A model generated the notes under the pieces. That model was not told the DNA's origin, did no database searches, and was given only the letters and a program-made list of their open reading frames with translations. The position numbers were made by a program, and so were the translations under genes. A DNA stretch of 64,000 nt from Diadophis punctatus similis (lineage: Eukaryota > Chordata > Lepidosauria > Squamata > Dipsadidae), in assembly GCA_023053685.1 (NCBI GenBank), contig JALIGW010000002.1, forward strand, positions 257,352,846-257,416,845, given 5' to 3'. Shown here in pieces: positions 10,061 to 20,690 of the stretch (position 1 is the first letter of the stretch; the number at the start of each line of letters is the position of its first letter).

Positions 10061-12084
10061 GCTCCGGGTCCCTCCTCCACCGGAGTGAATTTCAGCGCGT
10101 GAAATGGCTTCGGGGGCGGGGATGAAGCGCCACTCGTGAATGTCGTCGTGCGACTTCTCAGCCTAGCCCGCATTGCAATACTGTGGCGAGGATACGGTAG
10201 AAAAAAAAAGAATCCTTTGCCCCAACTTAAGATGGCTGCAGCATTATTGTGGGCGGGGTTCCAGAAGGAGGCGGATCTCGGTTGGCTCCGCCTGCCTTTC
10301 ATGCTAGGGCAGAAAGGGGGATTCTGGGAGTTGAAGTTCACCCGCCTTAACATTTGAGTTAGAACTGCTTTAACACAACCAGGAAAAGAAAAAAGAAAGA
10401 AAAGGCATGAAGGCAAGAGAGAGAGAAGAGAGAAAGAGGAAGAGAGAAAGAAGAAGAGAGAAAACCAGATAAAAAGCCCTTTCCCGGGAGTCTCTTTTGC
10501 ATGTGTGCGCAAAAGGGTGGCCAGGTGGGGCAAATGACCGCAGCGCCATTCATCAGGATCGTTTTGGAGCCCTGGCCACGGCGTGTCCTCAGGTGCACCG
10601 GTCTGCCTCCGTGGCCTCAGCCACAGGCCTCCTCTCTTCCCCAAGGATCCCTGGCCCGGCTGCAGCTTTCCTTTCCAACCCAGCGCCTTCTGCGTGGATG
10701 GCATATAACTTAGCTTCCTGCCTTGAGCAGGGGGTTGGACTAGACCACCGCCCAGGCCCCCCACCTCTGTCCCTCGGCGTCCACATCCTACAATACCCAG
10801 AATGCTCAGCCAGGGCGCAGAGCCTGCAGGAGACCCGAGTGCCCCCACTTGCCAATCAGAGCCGGAATAACTATCGCTTTGTTCTTGGTAATGTCGGAAG
10901 CCAGCAGCGAAAATAATAAAGTTCATTTAGTGACCGTTCAAAGTTACGATGGCACTGAAAAAAATGACCTGTTTTTCACAGTTACCACCTTTGTAGCACC
11001 CCCATGATCAGGGGATCAAAATTCGGATGCTTGGCAACTGACTCGTACTTATGACGGTTGCAGTGATCCCCTTTGGCGAACTTCTGACAAGTCATAACAC
11101 TGGGAAAGCCAGATTCGCTTAACCACCGTGTTACTAACTCATCCACTACAATGATTCATTTAATGACCGTGGCGAAAATGGTCATAAAATGAGGCAAAAC
11201 TTAAAAAAAATTGAAATCTTGGTCACCTCCCTAAAATTTCAGAACCAAAGCAGTAACACCCAGAGAAGCCACATTAATTTAAGTGGCATCTCCATGGATT
11301 AAGGCCGGAGTCCGGTCACCGTCTTCCGGGCTCCCACCCTCGATTTCATCCCCCTGCCCCCACCCAAAGCTGCTGGCCGAGGTCTCTTGGACGCGGGAAC
11401 TGAAGCAGCGGTTGGGCGCCTGCCTGCTGGAAATGGCCTGCTGCCTTTGGCACCCCCTGGCATCGGGGCTGGCCTTCTAGCGGGAGCGAAGGGCAGAAGC
11501 CGGCAGACGAGCGACGTGGCACAGCCAGCAGCCCATCTACGAGGGACGCTGCTGGCATGCAGCCGACCCAGCTCCAGGCTGCCCCCTGGCCACGGCTGCC
11601 CCCAGGGAAGACCCCCGAGGGTGGGCAGGCTCCACCCAGAGACCAAGGCAGGGCTTCCAAGGAGCCACTGCGTTTTGCAGGACTTGGCACGGCCCCCCTG
11701 GGCCATCCTGGGGATTCAGACAATGGGGGTCTCCCCCAGTGAATCGGTGAAAGCGGCCTCTCATGGGTGCTGGGGAAGATGGGGGGCACCCCCAGGAGGG
11801 AGAAGCTCCCCGTCTCGAGACGTCAGGCAGGGAGAGGCCACGGCGAGCCGGCTACCATGGTGGCATCATGTCCTTGTCCACGGTGGAGCTCACCACCAAC
11901 ACAGAAGCTTTGCTCTCAGGTCGGTGCCCGCCTTCCTCTGCAAGCGATGAAAGGCTCCAAGTGCCCCCAGCCGCCTGTCAAGGCTTGAACCCGGAGCTAC
12001 AATCTGAGGGTGGGGAGGGGGGGACAAGAAGCCCCCCTGCAGCTTTCTTCCCACACGCCAAGGACCTCCAGTCACACCAGACGT
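10061..12084. other. Intergenic stretch; no PFDN6 or RGL2 exons seen
   Basis: Contents are a short foldback-repeat half near 10315-10345 (ttctgggagttgaagttca), a purine-rich tract at 10380-10460, a CR1 3' remnant near 10728-10765 and a MITE copy at 10918-11203. I searched both strands by eye for the coiled-coil start of prefoldin 6 and for RGL2 RasGEF/RA motifs and found neither. Confidence 0.45.
10918..11203 (-). mobile_element. Non-autonomous DNA element (MITE 'B'), partial
   Basis: This is a reverse copy of a family also seen at 15965-16344, 19253-19555, 29332-29607, 54632-54988 and 61963-62280. Complete members begin caggtagtcctcgactta and end in its inverse, so the termini are inverted repeats. 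This copy lacks one terminus. Confidence 0.65.
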
Positions 12085-12100
12085 AGAAAATCTAGGAAAT

Positions 12101-12106
12101 TTTATT
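12101..12106 (-). terminator. TAPBP: Candidate TAPBP poly(A) signal (AATAAA)
   Basis: Canonical AATAAA on the minus strand about 990 bases beyond the TAPBP stop. The intervening sequence would be a long 3' UTR containing a (GT)n tract at 12175-12233 and several G runs. Confidence 0.5.
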
Positions 12107-12174
12107 AGCTGGTGCAGAGCAAAGAAAGCAGCTTACGACCTACAGCAGGCAAACCCCAGACAGGCCCAGGGGTG

Positions 12175-12177
12175 CGT

Positions 12178-12233
<56 letters not shown>
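12175..12233. repeat. (GT)n microsatellite
   Basis: A long, nearly pure GT run, probably inside the TAPBP 3' UTR (CA repeat in the transcript). Confidence 0.95.
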
Positions 12234-12236
<3 letters not shown>

Positions 12237-13096
12237 GGAGGGGGGTATCAGGGGCACAGGGCCTGGGGGGGGGGCGGCAGCAGCCACGAGTCCCACTGCC
12301 TCTGGAGGGAGGAAGATCTGTGAGTGGCAGCAGAAATCCCTGAGTTGCTGGCGCCACCTGACCTTCCAGGGGTCGAGACACTGCCAAGGGGCTTCTTCGG
12401 TCTCCTTCTGGGCCGGGTCTCCGCTCCCAGCAGTCTGGAACCAGGGTGGGCTCTTTGCTCCCTTCCAGAGCCTCTTCCTGGGCCCGATCAGGGAGCCGGA
12501 CGCTTCGGTGGTGGGAATCCCCTCCCCCCCCGACCAAGGGCCTGCCTTCCGTCCTGCAGTTGTGGGAGGGGGCCAGGCAGAAAAGCCCCCCCCCCAACCC
12601 AACTAAGGGAGCCTCTTCAGCACAGGACTTGGAAAGCAAAACAGCTCACACGGGGGTGGGGAGAACCACAAGCGCGGTCCCTTGGACGGCTTTTTGAAGG
12701 CCACCCACCTGGGGGGCCCAGAGTAGGCCAGGTTGGCTGCTAACAGCCCCCCCCCAATGCAGCATGTGGGGGGAGTCTGCCCAGGACTTTGCTCTGAAAG
12801 CTGCCCAGGGGAACAAGCGAGGGCAGGCGCCCGGGCATCCGAGGGGCCCCCGGAGACAGGTAGGGAGGCCTCGCCAAAGGGGTGGGGGTGGGGTGGGGGT
12901 AGAGGGAACAGGGATCCCCGCCTCCTGCATACGGGGAGGACAGACAAACACTCTAAGCAGGTTCATCACCCCCTCCCCAAATTGCCAACTGAAATCCACA
13001 CGGGGGGGGGGGGAAGGGGGTCTCCCACAATGCCTCCAACCCTCCGCAGCCCTTCCTTCAGGATCCAGAGTGAGGCTCCACCACGCAGGAGGCCTG

Positions 13097-16000
13097 TCAC
13101 TTCGGAGTGGGGCCCGACGACGAGGACCCGAGTCCAGAGAGCTGCCGCTTGCCGGCCCCCTGGCCCTTCTCGGGGGCAGAAGCAGCAGGCTGCGAGGGTT
13201 CAGGCGGAGGACTTTGGCTGCTGGGCTCCGAGGGCGTCATTGTCTTCTCCTCCTCCCCGAAGACTGCCGGAGAGAAAGCCGATGGGTCAGGGGCCGTGTG
13301 GGGCTGCCTTTCGAAGGGGCCGGGATGGCGGGAGGCAGTGGCCCACTCACCTCGCTGGGAAAGCACCTGCAGGAAGCCCAGGAGGGCAAAGGTGACCAGG
13401 AAGAGGCCGATCACGTCCTCCACGGAAGGGGCAGAGGAGCCTGGAAAGGAAGGGAGGCGGGGAGTCCCAGAAATGGACATCAGGTCCCCCCCCAGCCCTC
13501 TAGGGGGGCTCCCTAGACACCCCGTCTTCCACCAATGCTTCCCAGACACAGGGGGCTCCCATTTCAGCCAGCCCAGATAGCAATAGCAACAGCACTTAGA
13601 CTTATATACCACTTCATAGTGCTTTTACAGCCCTCTCTAAGCGGTTTTCAGAGCTCAGCATATTGCCCCCAACAATCTGGGTCCTCATTTTACCCACCTC
13701 GGAAGGACGGAAGGCTGAGTCAACCTTGAGCCTGGTGGGATTTGAACTGCCAAATTGCAGGCAGTCAGCAGAAGGGGCCTCTAACCACTGCGCCACCGAG
13801 ATGTTCTCTTAAGGGAAGCAGCTCTCCAGGGGGGCCACGATCCGTGGGGGGGGGCTGTGCCGTGGGCCCAAAGGAGCTTGCCTGCACACCCAGGCTGACC
13901 GCACCCTAAGCCCCCCTGCAATTCCAGGGTTGGGCCTGCAGGAACTGACCCCCCCCACAAAGAATGGCCCCCCGCAGAGCAGGGTTCACAGAAATGCCAC
14001 TTTTGGGGCGTCCTGCAGGCTCTAGAACAATGGGAGCACCCCTATTGTTTGTGGGGGGGTGTGTGCCCGAGATTCATGGCCTGCCTCTGGTGCCAGGAGG
14101 GAGCGGGGGCACCAATATTTCGTACTTGTGGGTCCAAAGAGTTGGTATCCTAGTCCCTCCAGATTGGGGGCGGTGGGCCCCAGGGCTGTGTGTCCGTTCC
14201 TGCGTCTCCCCTCGCTTTGGGTGGGGGGCATGCACCCCCTCCAGATTCCTTGCAACTGTTTCAGTTTTCCCTTCCGTTCTCCTCCCAAGGGGGGGGGGCG
14301 GACGCCCTCCGCTTTCACACACACCCGTGCAGCCCCCCTGCTGCTCCCCCCACATGTGGCCAAGGGCCTCCTCCTCCTCTGCTCCCTACCTTCCACGTTC
14401 AGCTTCAGGGTCTTCTGGAGCCCCTCCTGGCCGAGGCCCACATGGCTCACGTGGCAGCTGTACGAGCCGCCCTGGTCCCCTGGCTGGACAGCTGGCAGGC
14501 GGGCAAAGCTGGTGAAGCTGTAGGTGCCATCCGGTGCTTGCCGGTGCCCCGATTCCCATGTTTCCAGGAGGAGCTTGTGGGGGGCGCCGGGACTGTGCCA
14601 CTTCCAGACCACGGAGACGCTCTGGGGGTAGTAGCCGGTGATCTCGCAGGCCAGGTCCGTGTGGGTGTTGAGGGGCACTGGGAAGGGAACTGGGCGGAGG
14701 GTGACCTTGGGCGGCTCTGGGGGCAGAGAGAGGGGTCAGAGGGGAGCGGGGGATGCAAGGGTCAACCCTGCTTTTCCTCCCAGGAAAAAAGAACTGAGAA
14801 ACACCAAGTAACTCGGAAAGAGCAGCTAGAAGATTTCTAAGCGTGGCGTAACATACAACCACAACCCTGTGAGGTAGGCTGGCCCAAGAGAGTGACGGGC
14901 TCAGCGTCCCAGGCGGAGAGTTACTGCTCTGTTGCAGCCCATTCCCCCCCCACCGGGTCCCTGACCCCCCTCCCCCCCGGGATTCTCAGTCTGCGGCTAC
15001 CAGGGAACCAAGCCAGCTCCACATCCGAATGGGCCCCCTTTGCTTCAGTGGGGCCACAGTGCTTGCCAGCATCCACGGAGGAACTGGGCTCCTCCGTTGG
15101 CAGAGGGGAGACCCTTACGCTGCCAGCTGACCGAGCGTTTCTGGCCTTCAATCCAGGCATGGGGCCAAGCTGCCCGGCGCTTCTCCCAGGTGGGGAATCT
15201 GGGGAAGGTGGCAGAAGCCTTCCAGTGTGAATCGCCCCCCCAACCCCCACCCTCAGGGGGGGATTCCCCCTCGGCTACCCCACAAGTGACTCTGGGAACC
15301 AGGGGGGCGTCAGAGGAGAGGCCCCCCTGTCCTATGGGCCGGCCCCTGCCCCAACCGGCGAAGGGCGCGCAGCACGCAGGGGGAGAGCAGGAGCCACTCA
15401 CGCACGATCTTGAGCTCCACGGCCTGCTGGGCTTGCAAGTGGGGCAGGTAGACGGAGCAGATGTAGGTCCCCTCGTGGCGCACCTGAGCGCCCTGCAACT
15501 GCAGCGAGACGTTGCTACTCCTGGGGTCCAGAAACAGTCGGGCCCCCTCCTCAGACACTGCCATGCTCTGGGCAGCTCCGTCGTAGGCCAGGATCACCTG
15601 TCCGGCCCCGCCGTGCTGGTGGCGCCACTCGACCGAGAAGGCCGTGGCCGGAGCCGAGAAGCCACAGTCCAGCAGCACGTCCTGCCCCAGGCGGGACTCC
15701 AGGTGGGGCGTCCGGGTGAAAACCGAGAGGACGGCTGCAGAGGAGGAGGAGGAGAGGTGAGCCCCCTGAGCCCCCCCACCCACACGTACCCCAGCTCTGC
15801 CCCTCTCCCGGGAGCCAGCCCCTCCCCCTCCCCCCCCGGGCTTACGACTGATCTCAAAACCCCATTTATTTTCTTCTAAGGCTTTAAAATTATTTACTGT
15901 TTGCTAGTTTTAAGTCTTCCTGGATTTATGGATTTGTACCCCACCTTTGTTGTTTTAACAAATACAGGTAGTCCTCGACTTATGGCCACAACTGAGCCCA

Positions 16001-17982
16001 AAGTTTCTGTTGCTAAAGCGAGACAGTTGTTAAGTGAGATTTGCCCCATTTTATGACCTTTCTTGCGCCAGTTGTTAAGTAAATCCCTGAAGTTAAGTTA
16101 GTAAGACGGTTGTTAAGTGAGTCTGGCTTCCCCATTGACTTTCCTTGTCAGAAGGTGGCAAAGGGGGATCAGAAGACCCTGGGACACTGCCACCGTCATA
16201 ACTATGAGTCGGTTACCAAGGCTCTGAATTTTGATCACGTGACCATGGGGATGCTGCAACGGTCGTAACTGAAATCACTTTGTTCAGTGCCGTTGCAAGT
16301 TCAAATGGTCACTAAACGAACTGTTGTAAGTCAAGGACTACTCGTAACTGAAAGTGGTGAGCTGGGTTGGGCTGAGAGAGCGTGACTGCCCAAGGTCACC
16401 TCGCTGACTCTCATGGCCCAGGTGGGACTTGAACTCAGGGCCTCCTGCTTTCTAGCCTGCTGCCTTAACCGCTGGACCAAACTGGCCGGTCTCTCTTTAC
16501 TTAGGTTTATTGCCTTTATCCCCTCTGCCTTTAATCTGCACACTCTTAAATACAGCATGTTCCTGCTGGGAGGGAGGGAGGGAGGGAGGGCGGGAGGAGA
16601 GAAAAGAAGGGAAGGGGAAGGAAGGGAAAGGAAGGAGGGAGGGAAGAAGAAAGGGAGTTTCCCTGCTTAGCATATTCTCAGCAACAAAACAAATGAATGT
16701 GAAAGCTTGCTTTAAAGGAAAACTTCACTCTATTCCTCTAAATAGTCTCTTGGAAAAGGACTCTTTTTTTGGGACCTCAAGATGTCCCCCCCCCCCCCCG
16801 CTGAAATCTTTCCCGCCAACCACAATCCATGGGATATGTTGGACTGCAACTCCCATCCTCCCCAGCTGGCTGGGGAAGGGATCTTGTCTACCGAGGAGGA
16901 GGACGTTATATTGGGGCGACTGCTTAAAAAGAGGAACCCTACAAGTCAATCCAGGATTATTGTTCTCTGAAGGGGCAGCCCAATTGATCCTTCCCCCCCT
17001 AATCAATACCTCCCCCACCCCAATTTGAGTTGTACCTGTTGCCATGGTGATCCTGCTTGCCTCCGGTTTCCCGGGCAATGGCCCCTCCTGGTGCAGGATG
17101 CTGCTGACCCCAAAGTCCACCTGGGGGTTCTGGATGGTGGCGATGACCCAGCGGCCATCCAGCGAGCGGGGGCAGCCCTTCTGCCCCACCAGCCCCGCGG
17201 CCCAGGGCACGTGGGCCTCCCGCGGGTGGTAGGGGTTGATCTCACAGGCCACCTCGGCCTCTCCGGGGCCGGACAGAGCGGAGTCCCCCCAGCGGGGACG
17301 GGCGCCGGCCTCCTTGCCGCTCCAGAGGGTCCCGGAGGGGTCTGTGCAGAGGGAGGGGGGGGCTTTCAGCTCCTTGGCCCCGGCCGCAGAAGAGAGCAGG
17401 CGGCCCCCTCCCCAAACCCCCCGCCCAGCTCCTTACCCAGCAGTTGGAAGACCAGGCCGGGCTCCACCTCGGCGGGCAGGTCGGGCTCCAGGGCGGCTTC
17501 GGCCAGGCGCTGCCCGGGCGGCGGCAGGACGAGCAGAGCGCGGCGCTGGCTCAGGTCGCTGGGCATGACCGATCCGGCCCCGCCGCCGCCGCCGCCCGCT
17601 TCCTCCACGAACCAGCAGCCCAGCTTGGCCGCGGCCGACGGCGAGGCGGCGCCCAGGGACGCACCTGCGGGGCAGACCAAGTCGCTGAGCCGGACCGCCC
17701 CGCCAGTGAAAGCGGTCCCGCCCCAGCGGGAATCCCCGCGCCCGGAGCCTCGCTGGGCTCGCTGCCCGACGGCCAACGGGGGTCGCCGGGGCTTCGGGTT
17801 GTCGAAAGGCTCCGCCGGGAGGCTCCGGCCGTCGCCCGGGTTGGGGTCCCCTCGGGGGCGCAGGATCCCCTCTTCCCCCCAGGCCCGTTCCCGGAGCCCC
17901 GCCCGCACTCACCGAGGAGGAGGAGGAGGAGGAGGAGGGGGCTCCGCACGCCGCGGGCGGGCGCGAAGGAGGCGGCGGCCAT
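13097..17982 (-). CDS. TAPBP: Tapasin (TAP-binding protein), 7 coding exons, 506 aa
   Basis: Tapasin bridges MHC class I to the TAP transporter and edits peptide loading in the ER. Exons: 17913-17982, 17437-17664, 17036-17341, 15402-15734, 14390-14716, 13351-13440, 13097-13263; all introns are phase 1, usual for Ig-superfamily genes. Exon 1 gives a signal peptide with a run of eight Leu. Exons 2-3 form the N-terminal domain (CWFVEEAGG; KGCPRSLDG with Cys156, the equivalent of human mature Cys95 that bonds ERp57). Exon 4 is V-like (RLGQDVLLDC), exon 5 is a C1-type Ig domain (LACEITGYYP, YSCHVSH), exon 6 the membrane segment (about 431-449) and exon 7 a 55-residue tail. Oddities: Gln446 stands where human tapasin has a membrane lysine, and the tail ends GPTPK without a dilysine signal. 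Human is 448 aa; the tail explains part of the excess. Confidence 0.93.
13577..13801 (-). repeat. tRNA-derived SINE in TAPBP intron 5
   Basis: A near full-length reverse copy of the SINE at 1-189, with the tRNA-like head near 13735-13800 (ggatttgaactgc on the given strand) and the tagcaat-type tail at 13577. Confidence 0.8.
14835..14915. repeat. L2/MIR-like fragment in TAPBP intron 4
   Basis: The text around accctgtgaggtaggctggc and gagtgacgggctcagcgtcc resembles the CORE-like repeat seen more fully at 16350-16500 and 46300-46575. Short and diverged. Confidence 0.4.
15965..16344 (+). mobile_element. Full-length MITE 'B' in TAPBP intron 3
   Basis: It starts caggtagtcctcgactta and ends taagtcaaggactactc, an imperfect terminal inverted repeat of about 18 bases. 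The interior of about 380 bases has no coding potential. This is the most complete copy of the family in the window. Confidence 0.75.
16350..16500 (+). repeat. MIR/L2-like SINE fragment
   Basis: Contains ccaaggtcacctcgctg and the text ending ttaaccgctggaccaaactg, like a tRNA-derived CORE-type SINE. A second copy is at 46300-46575. Confidence 0.5.
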
Positions 17983-18058
17983 ACCGAGCGGGGCGGACGG
18001 GCAGGCGAGGAGCGGGAGCTGCCGAGGGACGCTACGCGATCTGTTCGGCGCGGGCCGC

Positions 18059-18068
18059 TTTCACTTTC
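18059..18068 (-). promoter_or_regulatory. TAPBP: Interferon-stimulated response element of TAPBP
   Basis: The minus strand reads GAAAGTGAAA, a perfect match to the IRF/ISRE core GAAANNGAAA, 77-86 bases upstream of the TAPBP start and inside its CpG island (about 17400-18180). Mammalian tapasin is interferon-inducible, so the site fits. Binding itself is inferred. Confidence 0.7.
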
Positions 18069-18189
18069 GGCGGAGGAGGAAGGGGAGGCCCCTGGGCCGG
18101 CCCACCCCTCACCGTCCCCGGACGCGGCTGCCAAGAGGCTCGGTCGGCGCTTCTTCCGGGCGAGGCAAAGGGGATCCCCGGCCGAGGGA

Positions 18190-19204
18190 GGCGAACCTCA
18201 GTGGCGAATAACGCCAGGCAGGCTCCTTCCCAGAGGGAAGCCCCTCATCCGGTGACACCCGGAGCGGCCTTTGTTAATAGAGCCCACCCCCCAATTCTCT
18301 GATGCCGAAGGGGGCTTCCGAGGGGCCGTTTGATGCCAGCCGGCCTGATGGATCTTCCACAGAGCTCTTCTGCCCATCCAGATGGGCCCTTCCATGCCGG
18401 CAGTGACCACCAGGTGGCACTGCAGCTGGTCCCAAGACAAGGGCAGCCAGGCCAGGGCTATTCCTGGGATGGGGGACCAGCAGGCGATCCCAAAAATGTT
18501 TAGAAGTCAACCAAGCACACTGGAAGGCGCAGAAGCGAACTGCATGGGGACGATGGGAATTCGCTTCCATGCAAGTGAGCTTGTCTTGGTGTGTGTGTGT
18601 GTGTGTCTGTGAAAGTTTCCAGGGGAGCTGAAAACAGATCTGTTCAAACAGGGACCCACAAAGTAGCATCGTTGGCTCCATGTCTGCATTTACACCTTCA
18701 CACCAGCTATACGGTCCCGTTGCCCCGAAATCTGCAGCACAACCATGAGGGCGAGGTGGGCCCAAAGGAAGACCCCACTGGGGGTGAAGGGGGAGACAGC
18801 GAAGGGAGCATCTGCCGGAATGGCGCCTCTTTGGGGGCAGCAACATTGGTGCTCGTGACGGGCCCTCCTCCCCACCTAGCAAGCCCCTCCAGCAGAGCCC
18901 CGAATAAGATGGCCGCCAAAGGGGATCTTCGGACGGCTGGATCCCAACAGGGCCAGGGCAGAGCTTGCAAGAGGCGGCAGGAGAAGCCAAACTCTTTGTC
19001 ATTTGGGGTGTGTGTGTGTGTTACCCCTTCCACGTTCATCCTTCCTGCCCCTTGCTCTCCCCCTTCTTGGAGATCGGCCCCCTTTCTGCCCTTCCCTCTG
19101 GCCAGGGGCTCAAGAGGCAGGATTAGAATTGGGGTCGCCCCAAGATCACCCCCCAGGGCATTGCAGGGATTGGAGGGAGCAGGACCCACAGAGGAGAAGG
19201 GACC
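18190..19204. other. Intergenic, TAPBP to ZBTB22
   Basis: No coding motif was seen on either strand. It includes a short (GT)n near 18590-18607 and moderately GC-rich unique sequence. Confidence 0.4.
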
Positions 19205-19252
19205 TTAGAAGTCTTCTAGTCCAACCCCCTGCTCAAGGCAGGTGATACTACA
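19205..19252 (-). repeat. CR1 3'-end remnant
   Basis: Carries gtcttctagtccaacccc, the hallmark text near the 3' end of squamate CR1 elements, in reverse orientation and directly next to a MITE 'B' copy. Confidence 0.55.
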
Positions 19253-19555
19253 CAGGTAGCCTTCGACTTACAACCACAACGGAGCCCAAAATTTCTGTGG
19301 CTAAGTGAGACAGTTAAGTGAATTTTGTCCCGTGTTACAACTTCCTTGCCACCATTGTTGAAAGAATCTTTCCCCATTGATCAGAAGGTAAAAAAAGGGG
19401 ATCCCGTGACCACAGGATACGGCAACCCGTCACAAATACAGGTCAGTTGGCAAGTGCCTGAATTTTGACCACGTAACCATGGGGATGCTGCAACGGTCAT
19501 AAGTGTGAAAAATGGTCGTAAGTCACTTTTTTCAGTACCCTTGTAAACTTCGTTT
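19253..19555 (+). mobile_element. MITE 'B' copy, 3' diverged
   Basis: Starts caggtagccttcgactta and carries the family's interior (gagcccaaaatttctgtggc, ttttttcagtaccc). The right terminus is lost. Confidence 0.65.
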
Positions 19556-19924
19556 GTTGAGGGCTAGCTGGACCACCCAATATAAGGACCACCCAGGACC
19601 TGGAACCTTTTCCCTGCCCTCCCCGCTCTGCGTTGCCCAGAGCCGAGAAGAGGGTGAGGGTGGGGGTGGGGTGCAGGCTCAGGCCCCTAAAGCGAAGCTG
19701 CTTCAAGGCCAGACGCAACCAGGCAATTCCCTGGATCCAGCTGGAATTTAAGGCAGACTGTCCTTGGAGTGGCAGCAACGATGGGGCAAGAGGAGACCCC
19801 CCCCCACTCCCCAGGTTTCTCCCTACAAGCTCACCTGGCACCCGCCCCCCCCCCCCACCTCCTCAGCCCCAGAACGGCGCCAGCAAAGAACCAAGCCAGG
19901 TGGGGGCTTAAACAGCAATAAATA

Positions 19925-19930
19925 TTTATA
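19925..19930 (-). terminator. ZBTB22: Candidate ZBTB22 poly(A) signal (TATAAA variant)
   Basis: The minus strand reads TATAAA in an AT-rich patch 761 bases past the ZBTB22 stop. A variant signal, so tentative. Confidence 0.35.
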
Positions 19931-20085
19931 GAGAATTTGTGGTTTTCGTTTAGAAAAGGCCAAAACCAAATTGTAGGATGCTTATTATCCCCACAGAAGG
20001 AACCAAGGGGGGGGGGGTTGGTGGAGAAGAGAGGGGGGACCTCTGAAACATGTGGGGGAAGGGAGGGGGGGAAGCTTCTCCTTGT

Positions 20086-20090
<5 letters not shown>

Positions 20091-20136
<46 letters not shown>
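20091..20136. repeat. (GT)n microsatellite
   Basis: Pure GT run, probably in the ZBTB22 3' UTR. Confidence 0.95.
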
Positions 20137-20137
<1 letters not shown>

Positions 20138-20142
20138 TAGAG

Positions 20143-20220
20143 CAGAGGTCTTCAAACTTGGCAACTTTTAAGACTTGTGGACTTCAACTCCCAGAATTCT
20201 CCAGCCAGCATAGCCAGCAT
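20143..20220 (+). mobile_element. MITE 'C' half copy
   Basis: Carries cagaggtcttcaaacttggc and acttcaactcccagaattct, one arm of the foldback family seen complete at 45334-45485, 47308-47451 and 55742-55850. Confidence 0.65.
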
Positions 20221-20690
20221 CCATCCATCTCAGAACTGTCCCCTGCGAAACCCCTTCATGGGGAAAGGAGGGGCTCTTCCCCAAAAGTCTACACCCCGAG
20301 ACAGACACACAGAGGGGGGAGAGGAGGAGGCTGTTACATCAACGAGAAACCCCCCCCCCCATGCAAATGGGCAAGGGGGGCATTTAGCATCACCCTCTCC
20401 TCCCAAAAGAAGATTTTAAGCAAGGGCTGCAACCTAGAGTTGATGGGACCCCCTCCCAGGGTTGGGCCCATTGCATGATGGGAAGACAGGCCAAAGAGGG
20501 GAGCCTTCCTCAGAGGGGAGACGGGAGCCCTTCGCAGCCCCACCCCCTGCAGAAACCAGACCCCCAAGGGGAAGCCGCAGGGCCCGTCCAAGGAAGGGCA
20601 GCCCACGGCAGTGTCAGCGAAGGGGAAGGAAGGAGGCTCATCTGAGGACCAGAAGGCCCTTCCTCGCAGGGAGGGCGCCAGTTCCACGGC

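Noticed and set aside
10136..10357. A 73-residue plus-strand open frame near the WDR46 promoter as a possible PFDN6 exon
   Set aside because: No coiled-coil or prefoldin motif, and part of it is the half MITE with ttctgggagttgaag.
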